A DNA stretch of 64,000 nt from Brenneria izadpanahii (GCF_017569925.1 NZ_CP050854.1:682001-746000); one strand, 5' to 3'; shown: positions 9,717-20,276, counted from the first letter of the stretch. Program-made: numbers and translations. The notes: a model not told the origin generated them from the letters alone.

Positions 9717-10733
9717 ATGACAATCCGTATTGCTATAAACGGTTTTGGCCGAATTGGCCGTAATGTCTTACGCGCGCTGTATGAGTCGGGCCGCCGGGCA
9801 GAGATCTCGGTGGTGGCAATCAATGAACTGGCGAGCGCCGAGGGCATGGCCCACCTGCTCAAATATGATTCCAGCCATGGCCGCTTTCCATGGGATGTCC
9901 GTCAGGAGTGCGATCAGCTGTATGTCGGAGATGATTGCATCCGGCTGTTGCATCAGGCGGAGATCCGGCAGTTGCCCTGGCGTGAACTCGGCGTTGACGT
10001 GGTGTTGGATTGTAGCGGCGTTTATGGCAGCCGGGAGGATGGCGAGGCGCATTTGGCGGCCGGAGCCAAAAAAGTGCTCTTTTCCCACCCTGGGACGCCC
10101 GACCTGGACGCCACGGTAGTATTCGGCGTTAATCACCGGGATTTAAAAACCGAACACCGCATCGTTTCGAATGCATCCTGCACAACCAACTGCATTATTC
10201 CTATAATTAAGCTGCTGGACGACGCATTTAGTATTGAGAATGGAACGGTAACGACGATCCACTCTTCAATGAACGATCAGCCGGTGATCGATGCTTACCA
10301 CCGCGATCTGAGACGCACCCGCGCCGCCGGTCAGTCCATTATTCCGGTAGATACCAAACTGGCGGTGGGCATCACCCGAATTTTCCCGAAGTTTCTCGAT
10401 CGTTTCGAAGCAATATCCGTTCGGGTTCCTACAATTAACGTTACGGCGATAGATTTAAGCGTCAGCGTGAAGAGAGCCGTAAACGTGAATGAAATTAATG
10501 CGCTGTTTCAAAAATCAGCGCATGAGGCATTTCGTGGTATAGTTGACTACACCGAATTGCCGTTGGTTTCGGCCGATTTTAACCATGATCCCCATAGTGC
10601 CATTGTTGATGGCACGCAGACCCGGGTTAGTGGCCAGCATCTGATCAAAACCCTGGTCTGGTGCGATAATGAATGGGGATTCGCCAACCGAATGTTGGAT
10701 ACAACACGGGCAATGGCGGCCTGCGGTTTCTAG
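9717..10733 (+). CDS. epd: D-erythrose-4-phosphate dehydrogenase
   Basis: The 338-residue protein is of the GAPDH family and aligns over its whole length with E. coli Epd (339). It oxidises erythrose 4-phosphate to 4-phosphoerythronate with NAD+, the first step of the DXP-dependent pyridoxal phosphate pathway. The Rossmann motif [10 protein letters not shown] is at 7-16 and the catalytic Cys155 lies in SNASCTTNC. The insertion of Epd-specific residues such as [20 protein letters not shown] supports Epd over GAPDH. It lies 72 bp before pgk, in the conserved epd-pgk-fbaA order. A long, possibly structured leader precedes it. Confidence 0.95.
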   Translation: MTIRIAINGFGRIGRNVLRALYESGRRAEISVVAINELASAEGMAHLLKYDSSHGRFPWDVRQECDQLYVGDDCIRLLHQAEIRQLPWRELGVDVVLDCSGVYGSREDGEAHLAAGAKKVLFSHPGTPDLDATVVFGVNHRDLKTEHRIVSNASCTTNCIIPIIKLLDDAFSIENGTVTTIHSSMNDQPVIDAYHRDLRRTRAAGQSIIPVDTKLAVGITRIFPKFLDRFEAISVRVPTINVTAIDLSVSVKRAVNVNEINALFQKSAHEAFRGIVDYTELPLVSADFNHDPHSAIVDGTQTRVSGQHLIKTLVWCDNEWGFANRMLDTTRAMAACGF

Positions 10734-10805
10734 TACGACGATATTGATTAACGGTCGATATCTCGCTCAAGCAACTTTAAAAGAGAATCAACAAGAGGAT
10801 TCACC

Positions 10806-11969
10806 ATGTCTGTAATTAAGATGACCGATCTGGATCTGGCTGGCAAACGCGTGCTGATCCGTGCGGATCTGAACGTGCCGGTAAAAGAAGGTAAAGTGAC
10901 GTCTGATGCGCGTATCCGCGCTTCTCTGCCGACCATCGAAGCCGCCCTGAAACAGGGTGCTCGCGTGATGGTGACTTCCCACCTGGGGCGTCCGACCGAA
11001 GGAGAATACAACGAAGAGTTTTCTCTGCTGCCGGTTGTCAATTACCTGAAAGACAAACTGTCTTCTCCGGTGCGTCTGGCGAAAGATTATCTGGATGGCG
11101 TAGACGTTGCTGAAGGCGAACTGGTTGTTCTGGAAAACGTACGCTTCAACAAAGGCGAGAAGAAAGACGACGAAGTGCTGGCGAAAAAATATGCCGCGCT
11201 GTGCGACGTATTCGTCATGGATGCTTTCGGTACGGCTCACCGCGCCCAGGCTTCAACGCACGGCGTGGGTAAATTCGCGCCTATCGCCTGCGCCGGTCCG
11301 CTGCTGTCCGCCGAACTGGAAGCATTAGGCAAAGCGCTGGGTAACCCGGCTCGTCCGATGGTCGCCATCGTCGGCGGTTCTAAAGTTTCGACCAAACTGA
11401 CCGTACTTGATTCACTGTCTAAAATCGCCGATCAACTGATCGTCGGCGGCGGCATCGCCAATACGTTCGTTGCGGCTCAAGGCCATAACGTCGGTAAATC
11501 GCTGTACGAAGCGGACCTGATCCCAGAAGCGAAAAAACTGTTGGAAACCTGCGATATCCCGGTTCCTACCGATGTTCGCGTGGCAACAGAGTTTTCTGAA
11601 ACGGCTGCCGCGACGACTAAATCCGTCACCGAAATTAAAGACGATGAGCAGATTCTGGATCTGGGCGATGTTTCTGCGGAACGTCTGGCAGACATCCTGA
11701 AAAACGCCAAAACCATTCTGTGGAATGGTCCGGTCGGCGTATTCGAGTTCCCGAATTTCCGTAAAGGCACTGAAATCGTCGCCAAAGCCATTGCAGACAG
11801 CGCGGCATTCTCCATCGCTGGCGGCGGTGATACGCTGGCGGCAATCGACCTGTTTGGTATCGCCGATAAAATTTCCTATATTTCTACCGGCGGCGGCGCT
11901 TTCCTTGAGTTCGTAGAAGGGAAAAAACTGCCGGCAGTAGTTATGCTGGAAGAACGCGCTAAACAGTAA
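10806..11969 (+). CDS. pgk: Phosphoglycerate kinase
   Basis: The 387-residue protein has the same length as E. coli Pgk. It transfers the phosphate of 1,3-bisphosphoglycerate to ADP in glycolysis. Visible signatures are the substrate-binding N-terminus [16 protein letters not shown] (near 15-30), the hinge GGSKVSTKL near 197 and the nucleotide-binding GGGDTLAAI near the C-terminus. A ribosome-binding site AAGAGG precedes the ATG. Codon use is that of a highly expressed gene. It is part of epd-pgk-fbaA. Confidence 0.97.
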   Translation: MSVIKMTDLDLAGKRVLIRADLNVPVKEGKVTSDARIRASLPTIEAALKQGARVMVTSHLGRPTEGEYNEEFSLLPVVNYLKDKLSSPVRLAKDYLDGVDVAEGELVVLENVRFNKGEKKDDEVLAKKYAALCDVFVMDAFGTAHRAQASTHGVGKFAPIACAGPLLSAELEALGKALGNPARPMVAIVGGSKVSTKLTVLDSLSKIADQLIVGGGIANTFVAAQGHNVGKSLYEADLIPEAKKLLETCDIPVPTDVRVATEFSETAAATTKSVTEIKDDEQILDLGDVSAERLADILKNAKTILWNGPVGVFEFPNFRKGTEIVAKAIADSAAFSIAGGGDTLAAIDLFGIADKISYISTGGGAFLEFVEGKKLPAVVMLEERAKQ

Positions 11970-11976
11970 TGTTTCA

Positions 11977-12046
11977 GGCTGAGCGCAGTTTACCGCCTCA
12001 GCCTTGGCCGTCCCGTCAATCGTGCCGGGACAGCCATCGATTTAAC
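11977..12046 (+). other. pgk-fbaA intercistronic hairpins
   Basis: GGCTGAG (from 11978) can pair with CTCAGCC (to 12004), and a second stem CCGTCCCG/CGGGACAG follows at about 12007-12036. Neither carries a T tract, so they look like RNA processing or stability elements between co-transcribed pgk and fbaA. Confidence 0.45.
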
Positions 12047-12091
12047 GATCGATTTTTCTAACCCCACGGCCAACGAAACAGGACACGTAAC

Positions 12092-13171
12092 ATGTCTAAA
12101 ATTTTTGATTTCGTAAAACCTGGTGTCATCACTGGTGATGATGTTCAGAAAGTTTTTGCAGTAGCAAAAGAAAACAAATTCGCACTGCCAGCAGTAAACT
12201 GCGTCGGTACCGATTCAATTAATGCCGTGCTCGAAGCCGCAGCCAAAGTGCGTTCGCCGGTGATTGTTCAATTCTCTAACGGCGGCGCCGCATTCATCGC
12301 CGGTAAAGGCCTGAAATCCGACGTTCCGCAGCAGGCTGCTATCCAGGGCGCGATCTCCGGGGCGCATCACGTTCATCAAATGGCCGAATACTACGGCGTG
12401 CCGGTTATCCTGCACACCGACCACTGCGCCAAAAAACTGCTGCCGTGGCTGGACGGGCTGCTGGACGCCGGTGAAAAATACTTCGCCGCCAACGGTAAGC
12501 CGCTGTTCTCTTCTCACATGATCGACCTGTCTGAAGAATCCCTGGAAGAAAACATCGAAATCTGTAGCAAGTACCTGGCCCGCATGGCGAAACTGGGTAT
12601 GACGCTGGAAATCGAACTGGGTTGCACCGGCGGTGAAGAAGACGGCGTGGACAACAGCCACCTGGATAACTCCGCGCTGTACACGCAGCCGGAAGACGTG
12701 GCTTATGCTTATGAAAAACTGAATGCCATCAGCCCGCGTTTCACGATTGCCGCTTCTTTCGGTAACGTCCACGGCGTTTACAAGCCGGGTAACGTACAGC
12801 TGACGCCGAAGATCCTGCGTAACTCTCAGGACTTCGTCTCTAAAAAATACAACTTGCCGCACAATAGCCTGAACTTCGTATTCCACGGCGGTTCCGGTTC
12901 TACCGCCGCTGAAATTGAAGAAGCAGTAGGCTACGGCGTTATCAAAATGAACATCGATACCGATACCCAGTGGGCAACCTGGGAAGGTATTCTGCAGTAC
13001 TACAAGAAAAACGAAGGGTATCTGCAAAGCCAGCTGGGCAACCCGGAAGGCGCCGACAAACCGAACAAGAAATACTACGATCCGCGTGCATGGCTGCGTG
13101 CCGCACAAGGCACCATGGTAGCTCGTTTGGAAAAAGCCTTTAAAGAACTGAACGCAATCGACGTTCTTTAA
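12092..13171 (+). CDS. fbaA: Fructose-bisphosphate aldolase, class II
   Basis: The 359-residue protein equals E. coli FbaA in length. It splits fructose 1,6-bisphosphate into dihydroxyacetone phosphate and glyceraldehyde 3-phosphate with a catalytic zinc ion. The zinc ligand region HTDHCAKK is near 108-115, and the class II signature ELGCTGGEEDGVDN is near 172-185. The conserved FVFHGGSGS phosphate-binding loop follows near 261. AACAGGA lies upstream of the ATG. The last gene of the epd-pgk-fbaA cluster, it is followed by a terminator. Confidence 0.97.
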   Translation: MSKIFDFVKPGVITGDDVQKVFAVAKENKFALPAVNCVGTDSINAVLEAAAKVRSPVIVQFSNGGAAFIAGKGLKSDVPQQAAIQGAISGAHHVHQMAEYYGVPVILHTDHCAKKLLPWLDGLLDAGEKYFAANGKPLFSSHMIDLSEESLEENIEICSKYLARMAKLGMTLEIELGCTGGEEDGVDNSHLDNSALYTQPEDVAYAYEKLNAISPRFTIAASFGNVHGVYKPGNVQLTPKILRNSQDFVSKKYNLPHNSLNFVFHGGSGSTAAEIEEAVGYGVIKMNIDTDTQWATWEGILQYYKKNEGYLQSQLGNPEGADKPNKKYYDPRAWLRAAQGTMVARLEKAFKELNAIDVL

Positions 13172-13196
13172 CTAAGATTCTTAAAGGTCTATCGCT

Positions 13197-13221
13197 AAGG
13201 CTCCCACGGGAGCCTTAATTT
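13197..13221 (+). terminator. Terminator after fbaA
   Basis: AAGGCTCCC (13197-13205) pairs perfectly with GGGAGCCTT (13208-13216), followed by AATTTTAT. It is the conserved end of the pgk-fbaA transcript, 25 bases after the stop. Confidence 0.75.
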
Positions 13222-13302
13222 TATACGGGTTTTGCCGCAGATTGCGGTTTTTGGTGTGAAAACGAGGCTCTGTCAGGGAGCGTAAGAATCAGGAGTTATT
13301 GT

Positions 13303-14157
13303 ATGGAAGAACTGAACGAAGGCGTGCAGCAAGCGACCGGTTGGCTGGTTACTCATCAGGATATCTTGTTGCAGTATGCGGTTAATATCGTTGCCGCATT
13401 AGTGATCCTGGTGGTCGGGCTGATTGTCGCCCGCGTGGTGTCGGGAACGATTAATAGAGTGATGGTGAGCCGCTCCATTGATAAAACGGTGGCGGATTTT
13501 CTGTGCGCTCTGGTGCGCTATGGCATTATCGCGTTTACGCTGATCGCGGTGCTGAGCCGGGTCGGCGTTCAGACGGCATCGGTGATTGCGGTACTGGGTG
13601 CGGCAGGTTTAGCTGTTGGTTTAGCCCTGCAAGGATCGCTGGCAAACTTTGCGGCGGGCGTGCTGTTGGTCATTTTTCGCCCCTTCCGTACGGGAGAGTA
13701 TGTTGATTTGGGCGGTGTCGCCGGAACGGTCATCCAGGTTCAGATTTTTTCTACCACCTTGCGCACGACGGATGGCAAGATCATCGTGGTGCCGAATGGT
13801 AAAATCATCGCGGGAAATATCATTAACAGTTCGCGTGAGCCCGATCGCCGCACGGAGATTATTGTCGGCGTGGCCTATGATGCCGATATCGATGTGGTTA
13901 AAAAATTGTTGGGCGACATTGTGGCGGCCGACAAACGCATCCAGCACGATAAAGGCGTGACCATTCGTTTAAATGAGATGGCGGCGTCATCCCTCAATTT
14001 TGTGGTATGGGTATGGACCACCAATGGCGATGCCCAGGCGGTTTACTGGGATCTGTTGGAAAGTTTCAAACGGGTGCTGGACGAAAACCGTATCGGTATC
14101 CCGTATCCGCAGATGGATGTGCATTTGTATAACGCCGATCGGCAGGAAACCAACTAA
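13303..14157 (+). CDS. mscS: Small-conductance mechanosensitive channel MscS
   Basis: The 284-residue protein (E. coli 286) forms homoheptameric channels in the inner membrane that open on membrane tension and release solutes after osmotic downshock. Three hydrophobic segments are visible, at about 30-57, 67-90 and 96-127. The pore helix has the glycine/alanine-rich pattern [22 protein letters not shown] typical of MscS TM3 (broken here to its first part, [14 protein letters not shown]). The cytosolic beta domain follows with [15 protein letters not shown]. It is a separate unit following fbaA, with CAGGAG before the ATG, in the same order as in E. coli. Confidence 0.95.
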   Translation: MEELNEGVQQATGWLVTHQDILLQYAVNIVAALVILVVGLIVARVVSGTINRVMVSRSIDKTVADFLCALVRYGIIAFTLIAVLSRVGVQTASVIAVLGAAGLAVGLALQGSLANFAAGVLLVIFRPFRTGEYVDLGGVAGTVIQVQIFSTTLRTTDGKIIVVPNGKIIAGNIINSSREPDRRTEIIVGVAYDADIDVVKKLLGDIVAADKRIQHDKGVTIRLNEMAASSLNFVVWVWTTNGDAQAVYWDLLESFKRVLDENRIGIPYPQMDVHLYNADRQETN

Positions 14158-14170
14158 TTAATGCTTCGGC

Positions 14171-14196
14171 TTATCCGGGAAGCGATTCCCGGATAA
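14171..14196. repeat. Perfect 11-bp hairpin after mscS
   Basis: TTATCCGGGAA (14171-14181) is the exact reverse complement of TTCCCGGATAA (14186-14196) around a GCGA loop, a stable tetraloop type. It lies 13 bases after the mscS stop. With no long T run it may act as a 3' stabiliser or a weak terminator. Confidence 0.6.
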
Positions 14197-14376
14197 ATGC
14201 TCTTTCCCCCTTTGATCATATCTCCAGACAACATGAGTCCGCCAAATCCGTATAACGGCCGTGGTTCATTGTTATTAGTTTCTCTAATTAATAATTAGAA
14301 TATTAAATTTCCATTAATGTTTAACCGCCTCTAGACTGCCGCTCATTGCAACAAGGGTTGTTTGAGGAAAGCGGTT

Positions 14377-14991
14377 ATGTTGACGGTATATCTACAGGGA
14401 TTTATCTTCGGCGCGGCAATGATTTTGCCTTTAGGCCCACAGAATGCTTTTGTGATGAATCAGGGCATTCGTCGTCAGTACCATTTGATGATCGCGCTTT
14501 TATGTTCGCTGAGCGACGTGGCGCTGATTTGCGCCGGGGTATTCGGCGGCAGCGCGCTGCTCAGCCACTCCTCATTGCTGGTGGGGGTGATTACCTGGAG
14601 CGGCGTCGCTTTCCTGCTGTGGTACGGCTGGGGAGCATTCAAGGCGGTATTCAGCAAGGATTCGGCGGTGGTTAAGCGCGAAGTGATGGCGCAGAGCCGT
14701 TGGCGCATCCTCGCAACGATGCTGGCTGTTACCTGGCTTAATCCGCACGTCTATCTGGATACGTTTGTTGTGCTGGGCAGCTTGGGGAGCCAATTTACCG
14801 GATCGGGACGCGGTTGGTTCGCTCTGGGGTCGATTACGGCGTCGTTTTTGTGGTTTTTCGCTTTGGCGCTGCTGGCGGCCAGGTTATCGCCGTGGCTGAA
14901 TACGCCACGCGCGCAGCGTGTGATTAACCTGTTTGTCGGCATGGTAATGTGGATGATTGCATTACAGCTGGCCCGGCATGGCTGGCAATAA
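14377..14991 (+). CDS. argO: L-arginine exporter ArgO (LysE family)
   Basis: The 204-residue protein has six hydrophobic segments and the family motif [19 protein letters not shown] (near 11-29). [16 protein letters not shown] is near 120. E. coli ArgO (211 residues) exports arginine and canavanine from the cytoplasm and is switched on by ArgP when arginine is plentiful. argP lies two genes away, as in E. coli. The ATG at 14377 is preceded by AGGAAA; an upstream TTG at 14362 would add five residues and is less likely. Confidence 0.93.
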   Translation: MLTVYLQGFIFGAAMILPLGPQNAFVMNQGIRRQYHLMIALLCSLSDVALICAGVFGGSALLSHSSLLVGVITWSGVAFLLWYGWGAFKAVFSKDSAVVKREVMAQSRWRILATMLAVTWLNPHVYLDTFVVLGSLGSQFTGSGRGWFALGSITASFLWFFALALLAARLSPWLNTPRAQRVINLFVGMVMWMIALQLARHGWQ

Positions 14992-15156
14992 ATTACATTG
15001 CTTTACACGGGTTTCGGAAATTCGCCTATATTTTGTTGTGTCAGCAATACGTTATGTTACCCGGCATACAGAACTTACCGCCGGCGCGGGCAACAAAGCG
15101 GCGGTAAAGCGGTCTGATGACCGTTTCAGCGACAAAATATAAATAAAGGAGTCATT

Positions 15157-15885
15157 GTGAAGCTAAGAGCCCTAACATTAGCTGCTATGGTTGGTTTAAG
15201 TACTTTACCGATGACCGGTCAGGCCGCAGAACTACCGGATGGCCCGCATGTCGTGACTTCGGGCACGGCCAGCGTCGATGCTACGCCGGATATTGCTCGT
15301 TTGGCGATTGAGGTCAGCGTGTCATCCAAAGATGCCGCCGATGCGAAAAAGCAGGTCGATGCCCGAGTCGCTCAGTATTTTGATTTCCTGGATAAAAACG
15401 GGATTGAGAAAAAGGATATCAATGCGGCCAACTTACGCACCCAGCCGGAATATGATTATCTGAAAACCGGCGGATCGGTGCTGAAAGGTTATCGCGCCGT
15501 GCGTCAGGTTGAGGTTACGCTCCGCCAGCTGGACAAGCTGAATGAACTGCTTGATGGCGCATTGAAGGCGGGACTGAATGAAATTCGCACCGTTGACCTG
15601 GGCGTGGCCAATCCCGATGGTTACCGCGATAAGGTTCGTCAAAAGGCCATTGAGCAGGCAACCAGCCAGGCTCAATCGCTAGCCAAAGGGTTTAACGCCA
15701 CTCTTGGGCCTATCTACAGCATTCGTTATCACGTGACTAACTATCAACCTGTCCCCATGGCCCGGATGTTTAAAGCGGCTGATGTGGCGGTGCAGAGTGA
15801 AGCTGCTCAAACCTACGAGCAGCAAACCATTCATTTTGACGACCAGGTGGATGTGGTGTTTGAACTTCAGCGCAATCCCGAATAA
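15157..15885 (+). CDS. yggE: Periplasmic SIMPL-domain protein YggE
   Basis: The start is GTG at 15157, with AAAGGAG upstream. The 242-residue product (E. coli 246) has a signal peptide ending near GQA at residue 23. It then shows the SIMPL (DUF541) domain from VTSGTASVDATPDIARLAIEV onward. YggE is an oxidative-stress-linked periplasmic protein in E. coli; its molecular activity is not known. It is convergent with argP, whose stop lies only seven bases away. The two stop codons sit in a small palindrome GAATAA-GCG-TTATTC (15880-15894). Confidence 0.9.
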   Translation: MKLRALTLAAMVGLSTLPMTGQAAELPDGPHVVTSGTASVDATPDIARLAIEVSVSSKDAADAKKQVDARVAQYFDFLDKNGIEKKDINAANLRTQPEYDYLKTGGSVLKGYRAVRQVEVTLRQLDKLNELLDGALKAGLNEIRTVDLGVANPDGYRDKVRQKAIEQATSQAQSLAKGFNATLGPIYSIRYHVTNYQPVPMARMFKAADVAVQSEAAQTYEQQTIHFDDQVDVVFELQRNPE

Positions 15886-15892
15886 GCGTTAT

Positions 15893-16786
15893 TCAGGACT
15901 GCCGCAATACCTGATGCCCATGCGCCAACAGGGCATCGGTAACCTTCCTCATCATTCTGCTTTCCGGGGCAAAACGGTGCCAATAGAGCATCCGGCGCTG
16001 AAACAGCCCCGGCGTCAGATCAATCAGTTCATTGCTGGCCAGCTCTTTCTCGATCTGCAAATGCGGGATCATACAGCAGGTTGTGCCCTGCCGGGCCAAC
16101 TGCACAAAGGCTTCCGAAGAGTTCACGATATGGCACGGCACGCTGCCGGGCGATAAGTCGAAGTTTTGCTGTAAGAACGCCTGATGCATATCATCAAGGT
16201 GATCGAACGCGACGGCCGGCGCGCGTAGCAGGGCGGATCGCGTCACGCCGTTGGGAAAATAGCGGGCGGCAAACGTCGGCGAAGCGACAAACAGATAGTC
16301 CAGGGCGCCCAGTTTATCGACCAGGCAGCTTGGCAGCGGCTGCGGCTGAATACTCACGGCGCCCACCACTTCACCGCGGCGCAGTCTTTCCTGCGTCCGG
16401 GTTTCGTCTTCCACCTGTAGATTTAAACGAATGGGCGAATCCGCCAGCACGGGTTGCAAAGCGGGCAGCAGCCAGGTCGCCAGACTGTCGGCGTTAACCG
16501 CCAGTGACAGCAGCAGCGGAATATCGCTGCTGGTTTCGTTACCTAACCACTCCTCTTCCAGCAGTTCAACCTGATGCAATAGCGCCAGGAGTTTCTGTCC
16601 CTGCTCGGTGGGGCGCGGCGGAATTGTTCTGACTAACAACGGCTGACCGAACAGGTTCTCCAACTGTTTGATGCGCTGGGAGACGGCCGATTGAGTTATG
16701 CATAATTTCTGCGCTGCGCGCTCAAAGCCCCGCTCACGGATTACGGCATCCAGAGCCTGCAGCGTTCGATAGTCCGGGCGTTTCAT
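15893..16786 (-). CDS. argP: LysR-type regulator ArgP (IciA)
   Basis: With the ATG at 16786 the product has 297 residues, exactly as E. coli ArgP, beginning [16 protein letters not shown]. The winged helix-turn-helix ([20 protein letters not shown]) is near 21-40, and the rest is the LysR effector domain. ArgP senses arginine and lysine, activates argO with arginine, and controls several lysine-related genes including dapB, which is also in this window. An upstream in-frame ATG at 16825 would add 13 residues not found in homologues. Confidence 0.95.
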   Translation of the reverse strand: MKRPDYRTLQALDAVIRERGFERAAQKLCITQSAVSQRIKQLENLFGQPLLVRTIPPRPTEQGQKLLALLHQVELLEEEWLGNETSSDIPLLLSLAVNADSLATWLLPALQPVLADSPIRLNLQVEDETRTQERLRRGEVVGAVSIQPQPLPSCLVDKLGALDYLFVASPTFAARYFPNGVTRSALLRAPAVAFDHLDDMHQAFLQQNFDLSPGSVPCHIVNSSEAFVQLARQGTTCCMIPHLQIEKELASNELIDLTPGLFQRRMLYWHRFAPESRMMRKVTDALLAHGHQVLRQS

Positions 16787-17035
16787 GAAAGTAAAAATCC
16801 CCTGAGTGAAGTCAGTTTTTTTCACTATGCCACATTTTGTGGTTTTACCATGCAGAAATCTTATTCCCGGATTTTGGTTGACGGACTATATCTATAGCAG
16901 GCGTGGATGCGGATTTGTCGCTCGTCCGGGCAGACAAATGGAGATACGATTCCCCGTCCGCCGACTGCATCTGACGCCTATTGGGTATATAATGCCCCCA
17001 CATTTTCATACTTTCATATCTACGGGCCTGAAACT

Positions 17036-17677
17036 ATGACACAAGATGAACTGAAGAAAGCAGTTGGCTGGGCGGCGCTTGACTATGTTCGTCCCGATAC
17101 CATCGTTGGCGTGGGGACGGGTTCGACGGCCGCCCATTTTATTGATGCGTTGGGTTCGATCAAACATCAGATTCAAGGCGCGGTATCCAGTTCCGATGCC
17201 TCTACGGCAAAATTGAAAAGCCTGGGGATCCCGGTTTTTGACTGTAACGAGGTGGACTCGCTGGATGTTTATGTCGACGGCGCGGATGAAATAAACGGGC
17301 ATATGCAAATGATAAAAGGCGGCGGCGCGGCGCTGACCCGTGAAAAAATCGTTGCCGCCATCGCCCGTCGGTTTATCTGTATTGTTGACGAATCGAAACA
17401 GGTTGATGTGTTGGGCAGGTTTCCGCTGCCGGTTGAGGTTATTCCGATGGCCAGATCTTACGTTGCCCGTGAGCTGGCGAAAATGGGCGGGCAACCGGAA
17501 TATCGCCAAGGGGTAATAACCGATAACGGCAATGTTATTCTTGATGTCCACAACCTGAACATTATGGATGCAGTAGCCGTGGAGAACCATATCAACGGTA
17601 TTGCCGGCGTGGTGACCGTGGGACTGTTCGCCAACCGGGGGCCGATATCGCGCTGGTTGGTACCTCAGCGGGTGTGA
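17036..17677 (+). CDS. rpiA: Ribose-5-phosphate isomerase A, C-terminus altered by a one-base frameshift
   Basis: From [18 protein letters not shown] the protein follows E. coli RpiA (219 residues), with the nucleotide-like loop [11 protein letters not shown] near 24-34, the catalytic region DGADEIN near 81-87 and [11 protein letters not shown] near 94-104. It interconverts ribose 5-phosphate and ribulose 5-phosphate. After ANRG the frame as read gives [11 protein letters not shown] and stops at 17677. One extra G in the run 17637-17641 gives [20 protein letters not shown] and a stop at 17691 (218 residues), the normal end. The true gene is therefore probably 17036-17691. The ATG agrees with homologues; a longer frame upstream is not conserved. 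Confidence 0.92.
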   Translation: MTQDELKKAVGWAALDYVRPDTIVGVGTGSTAAHFIDALGSIKHQIQGAVSSSDASTAKLKSLGIPVFDCNEVDSLDVYVDGADEINGHMQMIKGGGAALTREKIVAAIARRFICIVDESKQVDVLGRFPLPVEVIPMARSYVARELAKMGGQPEYRQGVITDNGNVILDVHNLNIMDAVAVENHINGIAGVVTVGLFANRGPISRWLVPQRV

Positions 17678-17691
17678 AAACGGTTAAGTAG

Positions 17692-18000
17692 CGCGGTAAG
17701 GTTATCATTGGTCGCGGCGGGCGCGAGCCGATTGCCGCGACTGAAAATTTTTCATATAAAATCCCTTGAGCGGTTAACAGCTCATTTTTGGTACTTAATA
17801 TCACTTTTTCTTATTTTATTTGTCGTCAATATGGCTATGGGGCTGTTTGGCAACATTTTTCGCCAGAAATTTTGAGTGCATCTCTAACGCGTGATATGAG
17901 CGAAGCAATCGTTTGTATTGCTGACTACGTAATTTTTGTTATGTTGGCAGGGACTGTTTAGCAAACTGTCGCATCTGAAGTCTGAAAATAAGGTCGGGAA
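17692..18000. other. Intergenic region rpiA-serA
   Basis: GTCGCGG (17711-17717) pairs with CCGCGAC (17735-17741), followed by a short T run, and may be a weak rpiA terminator. The remainder is A+T-rich and should hold the serA promoter. I see no small gene and no certain operator. Confidence 0.4.
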
Positions 18001-19233
18001 ATGGCAAAGGTATCACTAGAAAAAGATAAGATTAAATTTCTGTTGGTCGAGGGAGTGCATCAGAGCGCGTTGGAAAATCTGCGTGCGGCTGGTTACACCA
18101 ATATCGAATATCATAAAGGCGCGCTGGAGCCGGAAGCGCTGAAAGCCTCCATCCGCGATGCGCATTTCGTCGGTATTCGTTCTCGTACCCATTTGACGGA
18201 AGAAGTTTTTGCCGCCGCTGAAAAATTGATTGCGGTCGGTTGTTTTTGTATCGGTACGAATCAGGTTGAGTTACCGTCTGCGACAAAACGCGGTATTCCG
18301 GTATTTAACGCGCCGTTTTCCAATACTCGTTCCGTAGCCGAAATGGTGCTCGGTGAAATGCTGCTTATGCTGCGTGGTATTCCGGCTGCGAATGCCAAGG
18401 CACACCGTGGTGTCTGGAACAAACTGGCCGTTGGCTCCTATGAAGCGCGCGGCAAGAAACTGGGTATCATTGGGTATGGCCATATCGGTACTCAGTTGGG
18501 CATTCTGGCTGAAAGCCTAGGGATGCACGTTTATTTCTACGATATTGAAAGCAAGCTGCCGCTGGGAAATGCGCAACAGGTTCGTCATCTTTCAGATCTG
18601 TTGAACATGAGCGATGTGGTCAGCCTGCACGTTCCGGAAACGGAAAGCACCCAGAATATGATGGGCGCGGAAGAGCTGGCTCTGATGAAGCCGGGCTCAA
18701 TTCTGATTAACGCTTCACGCGGTACGGTGGTGGATATTCCCGCGCTGTGCGATGCACTGTCCAGCAAACATATCATCGGCGCGGCGATCGACGTGTTCCC
18801 CAAAGAGCCTGCATCCAACAGCGAGCCGTTCCAATCGCCGCTATGCGAATTTGATAACGTGCTTTTGACGCCGCATATCGGCGGTTCAACGCAGGAAGCG
18901 CAGGAAAATATCGGCGATGAAGTCGCCGGGAAACTGGTCAAATACTCCGACAACGGCTCTACGCTGTCTGCGGTCAACTTCCCCGAAGTTTCGCTGCCGA
19001 CCCATAGTGAACGCGCCAGCCGTCTGCTGCACATTCATGAAAACCGTCCGGGCGTACTGACGCAGATTAACCACATTTTTGCCGAGCAGGGGATCAATAT
19101 TGCAGCGCAGTATCTGCAAACATCCGCCGAGATCGGTTATGTGGTTATTGATGTTGAAACTGACGGCGCGCATACGGCGCTGCAGCTGATGAAGGCGATC
19201 CCCGGCACCATCCGCGCCCGCCTGTTGTACTAA
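18001..19233 (+). CDS. serA: D-3-phosphoglycerate dehydrogenase
   Basis: The 410-residue protein equals E. coli SerA in length. It oxidises 3-phosphoglycerate to 3-phosphohydroxypyruvate, the committed step of serine synthesis, and is inhibited by serine. The NAD+-binding motif GYGHIGTQLG is near 158-167. The catalytic His lies in LLTPHIGGSTQEAQ near 290, and the C-terminal ACT domain runs from about 338 (ILHIHENRPGVLTQINH is its start in similar form). AAGGTCGGGAA lies ahead of the ATG. It follows rpiA, as in E. coli. Confidence 0.97.
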   Translation: MAKVSLEKDKIKFLLVEGVHQSALENLRAAGYTNIEYHKGALEPEALKASIRDAHFVGIRSRTHLTEEVFAAAEKLIAVGCFCIGTNQVELPSATKRGIPVFNAPFSNTRSVAEMVLGEMLLMLRGIPAANAKAHRGVWNKLAVGSYEARGKKLGIIGYGHIGTQLGILAESLGMHVYFYDIESKLPLGNAQQVRHLSDLLNMSDVVSLHVPETESTQNMMGAEELALMKPGSILINASRGTVVDIPALCDALSSKHIIGAAIDVFPKEPASNSEPFQSPLCEFDNVLLTPHIGGSTQEAQENIGDEVAGKLVKYSDNGSTLSAVNFPEVSLPTHSERASRLLHIHENRPGVLTQINHIFAEQGINIAAQYLQTSAEIGYVVIDVETDGAHTALQLMKAIPGTIRARLLY

Positions 19234-19243
19234 TATAGCGTTA

Positions 19244-19269
19244 ACCAGCCCCTTTCCGGGGCTGGTGTT
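19244..19269 (+). terminator. Terminator after serA
   Basis: ACCAGCCCC (19244-19252) pairs perfectly with GGGGCTGGT (19258-19266), followed by GTTT. It sits ten bases beyond the serA stop, between convergent genes. Confidence 0.65.
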
Positions 19270-19274
19270 TCCCG

Positions 19275-20276
19275 TCAGAAAGCGATAACCACCTTGCCGC
19301 GCATGTGGCCTTCCAGCACTTTATGATGAGCCTGTTGCAGCGTTTCAACGCTCAGCCCTTGCAAGATCTCGCTCGCCGTTCCCTGTAGTTTGCCTGCGTC
19401 GATCAACTGGGCGACCTGCTGTAGAATTTTTCCCTGTTGGCCGATATCGGGCGTGGTGAACATACTGCGGGTAAACATAAATTCCCAATGTAAGGCCGCG
19501 CTTTTAAGCTTCAGGGTATCCTGATCGAGCGGGTGCTGATTTTCCACGATAGTGCAAACGTGTCCCAGCGGGGCGATCAGCTTGCTGATCGCCGCCCAGT
19601 GGCCGTCGGTATCATTCAGACAGAAAATATAATCCACCTGGCTAATGCCTTCTTTTTTCAACTCTTCAACCAGATTGCGATAATCGACAACCAGGTGCGC
19701 GCCGCGCTGGCGGCACCATTCGGCCGAGTCAGGTTGTGATGCGGTGGCGATAATTTTTACCGGACTGCGCAAGGCGGCCAGCGAGATCGCCAGCGAACCG
19801 ACGCCGCCGGCGCCGCCGATGATCAGCAGAGTTTTTTCACTATCCGCCTGCTGGATTTTCAGATGCTCAAACAGGCCTTCCCAGGCAGTAAGGGAGGTGA
19901 GCGGCAGCGCCGCCGCCTGCGGCCAATCCAGCGACGATGGCTTATGCGCCGCGATACGGGAATCGATCAACTGCTGCGTGCTATTACTGCCGGGACGGGT
20001 AATGTCGCCGGCATACCAGACTTCGTCGCCCGCCTTGAAACCGCTGACGGCGCTGCCGGTTTTCAGCACCACGCCGCTGGCGTCCCAGCCGAGGATACGC
20101 GGCTGATGTAAACCGTTTTTGCGCAATCCGGCATGTACTTTGGTATCCACCGGATTAACGGAAACGGCTTTCACCTCTACCAGAAGATCGTATTCACCCG
20201 GCTCAGGGATCTCCGGCGTAATGCTAATAAAATTTTCAGGATGTTGGGGATCAACAGCTATCGCATGAACGGTCAT
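19275..20276 (-). CDS. Zinc-type alcohol dehydrogenase-like / quinone oxidoreductase family protein
   Basis: The 333-residue protein belongs to the medium-chain dehydrogenase/reductase superfamily. The N-terminal GroES-like half contains VDTKVHAGLRKNGLHQPRILG and WDASGVV. The NAD(P)-binding motif IIGGAGGVGSLAISLA is near 152-167, and the end LEGHMRGKVVIAF is typical of the quinone oxidoreductase-like branch. The structural and catalytic zinc cysteines of classical alcohol dehydrogenases are not evident, so an NADPH-dependent reductase of quinones or enones is more likely than alcohol oxidation. It lies on the same strand as ettA, 180 bp downstream. No E. coli gene holds this place. Confidence 0.75.
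   Translation of the reverse strand: MTVHAIAVDPQHPENFISITPEIPEPGEYDLLVEVKAVSVNPVDTKVHAGLRKNGLHQPRILGWDASGVVLKTGSAVSGFKAGDEVWYAGDITRPGSNSTQQLIDSRIAAHKPSSLDWPQAAALPLTSLTAWEGLFEHLKIQQADSEKTLLIIGGAGGVGSLAISLAALRSPVKIIATASQPDSAEWCRQRGAHLVVDYRNLVEELKKEGISQVDYIFCLNDTDGHWAAISKLIAPLGHVCTIVENQHPLDQDTLKLKSAALHWEFMFTRSMFTTPDIGQQGKILQQVAQLIDAGKLQGTASEILQGLSVETLQQAHHKVLEGHMRGKVVIAF

Noticed and set aside
12215..13108. Long minus-strand open frame inside fbaA
   Set aside because: It is a codon-bias shadow of the highly expressed aldolase gene and shows no recognisable domain.
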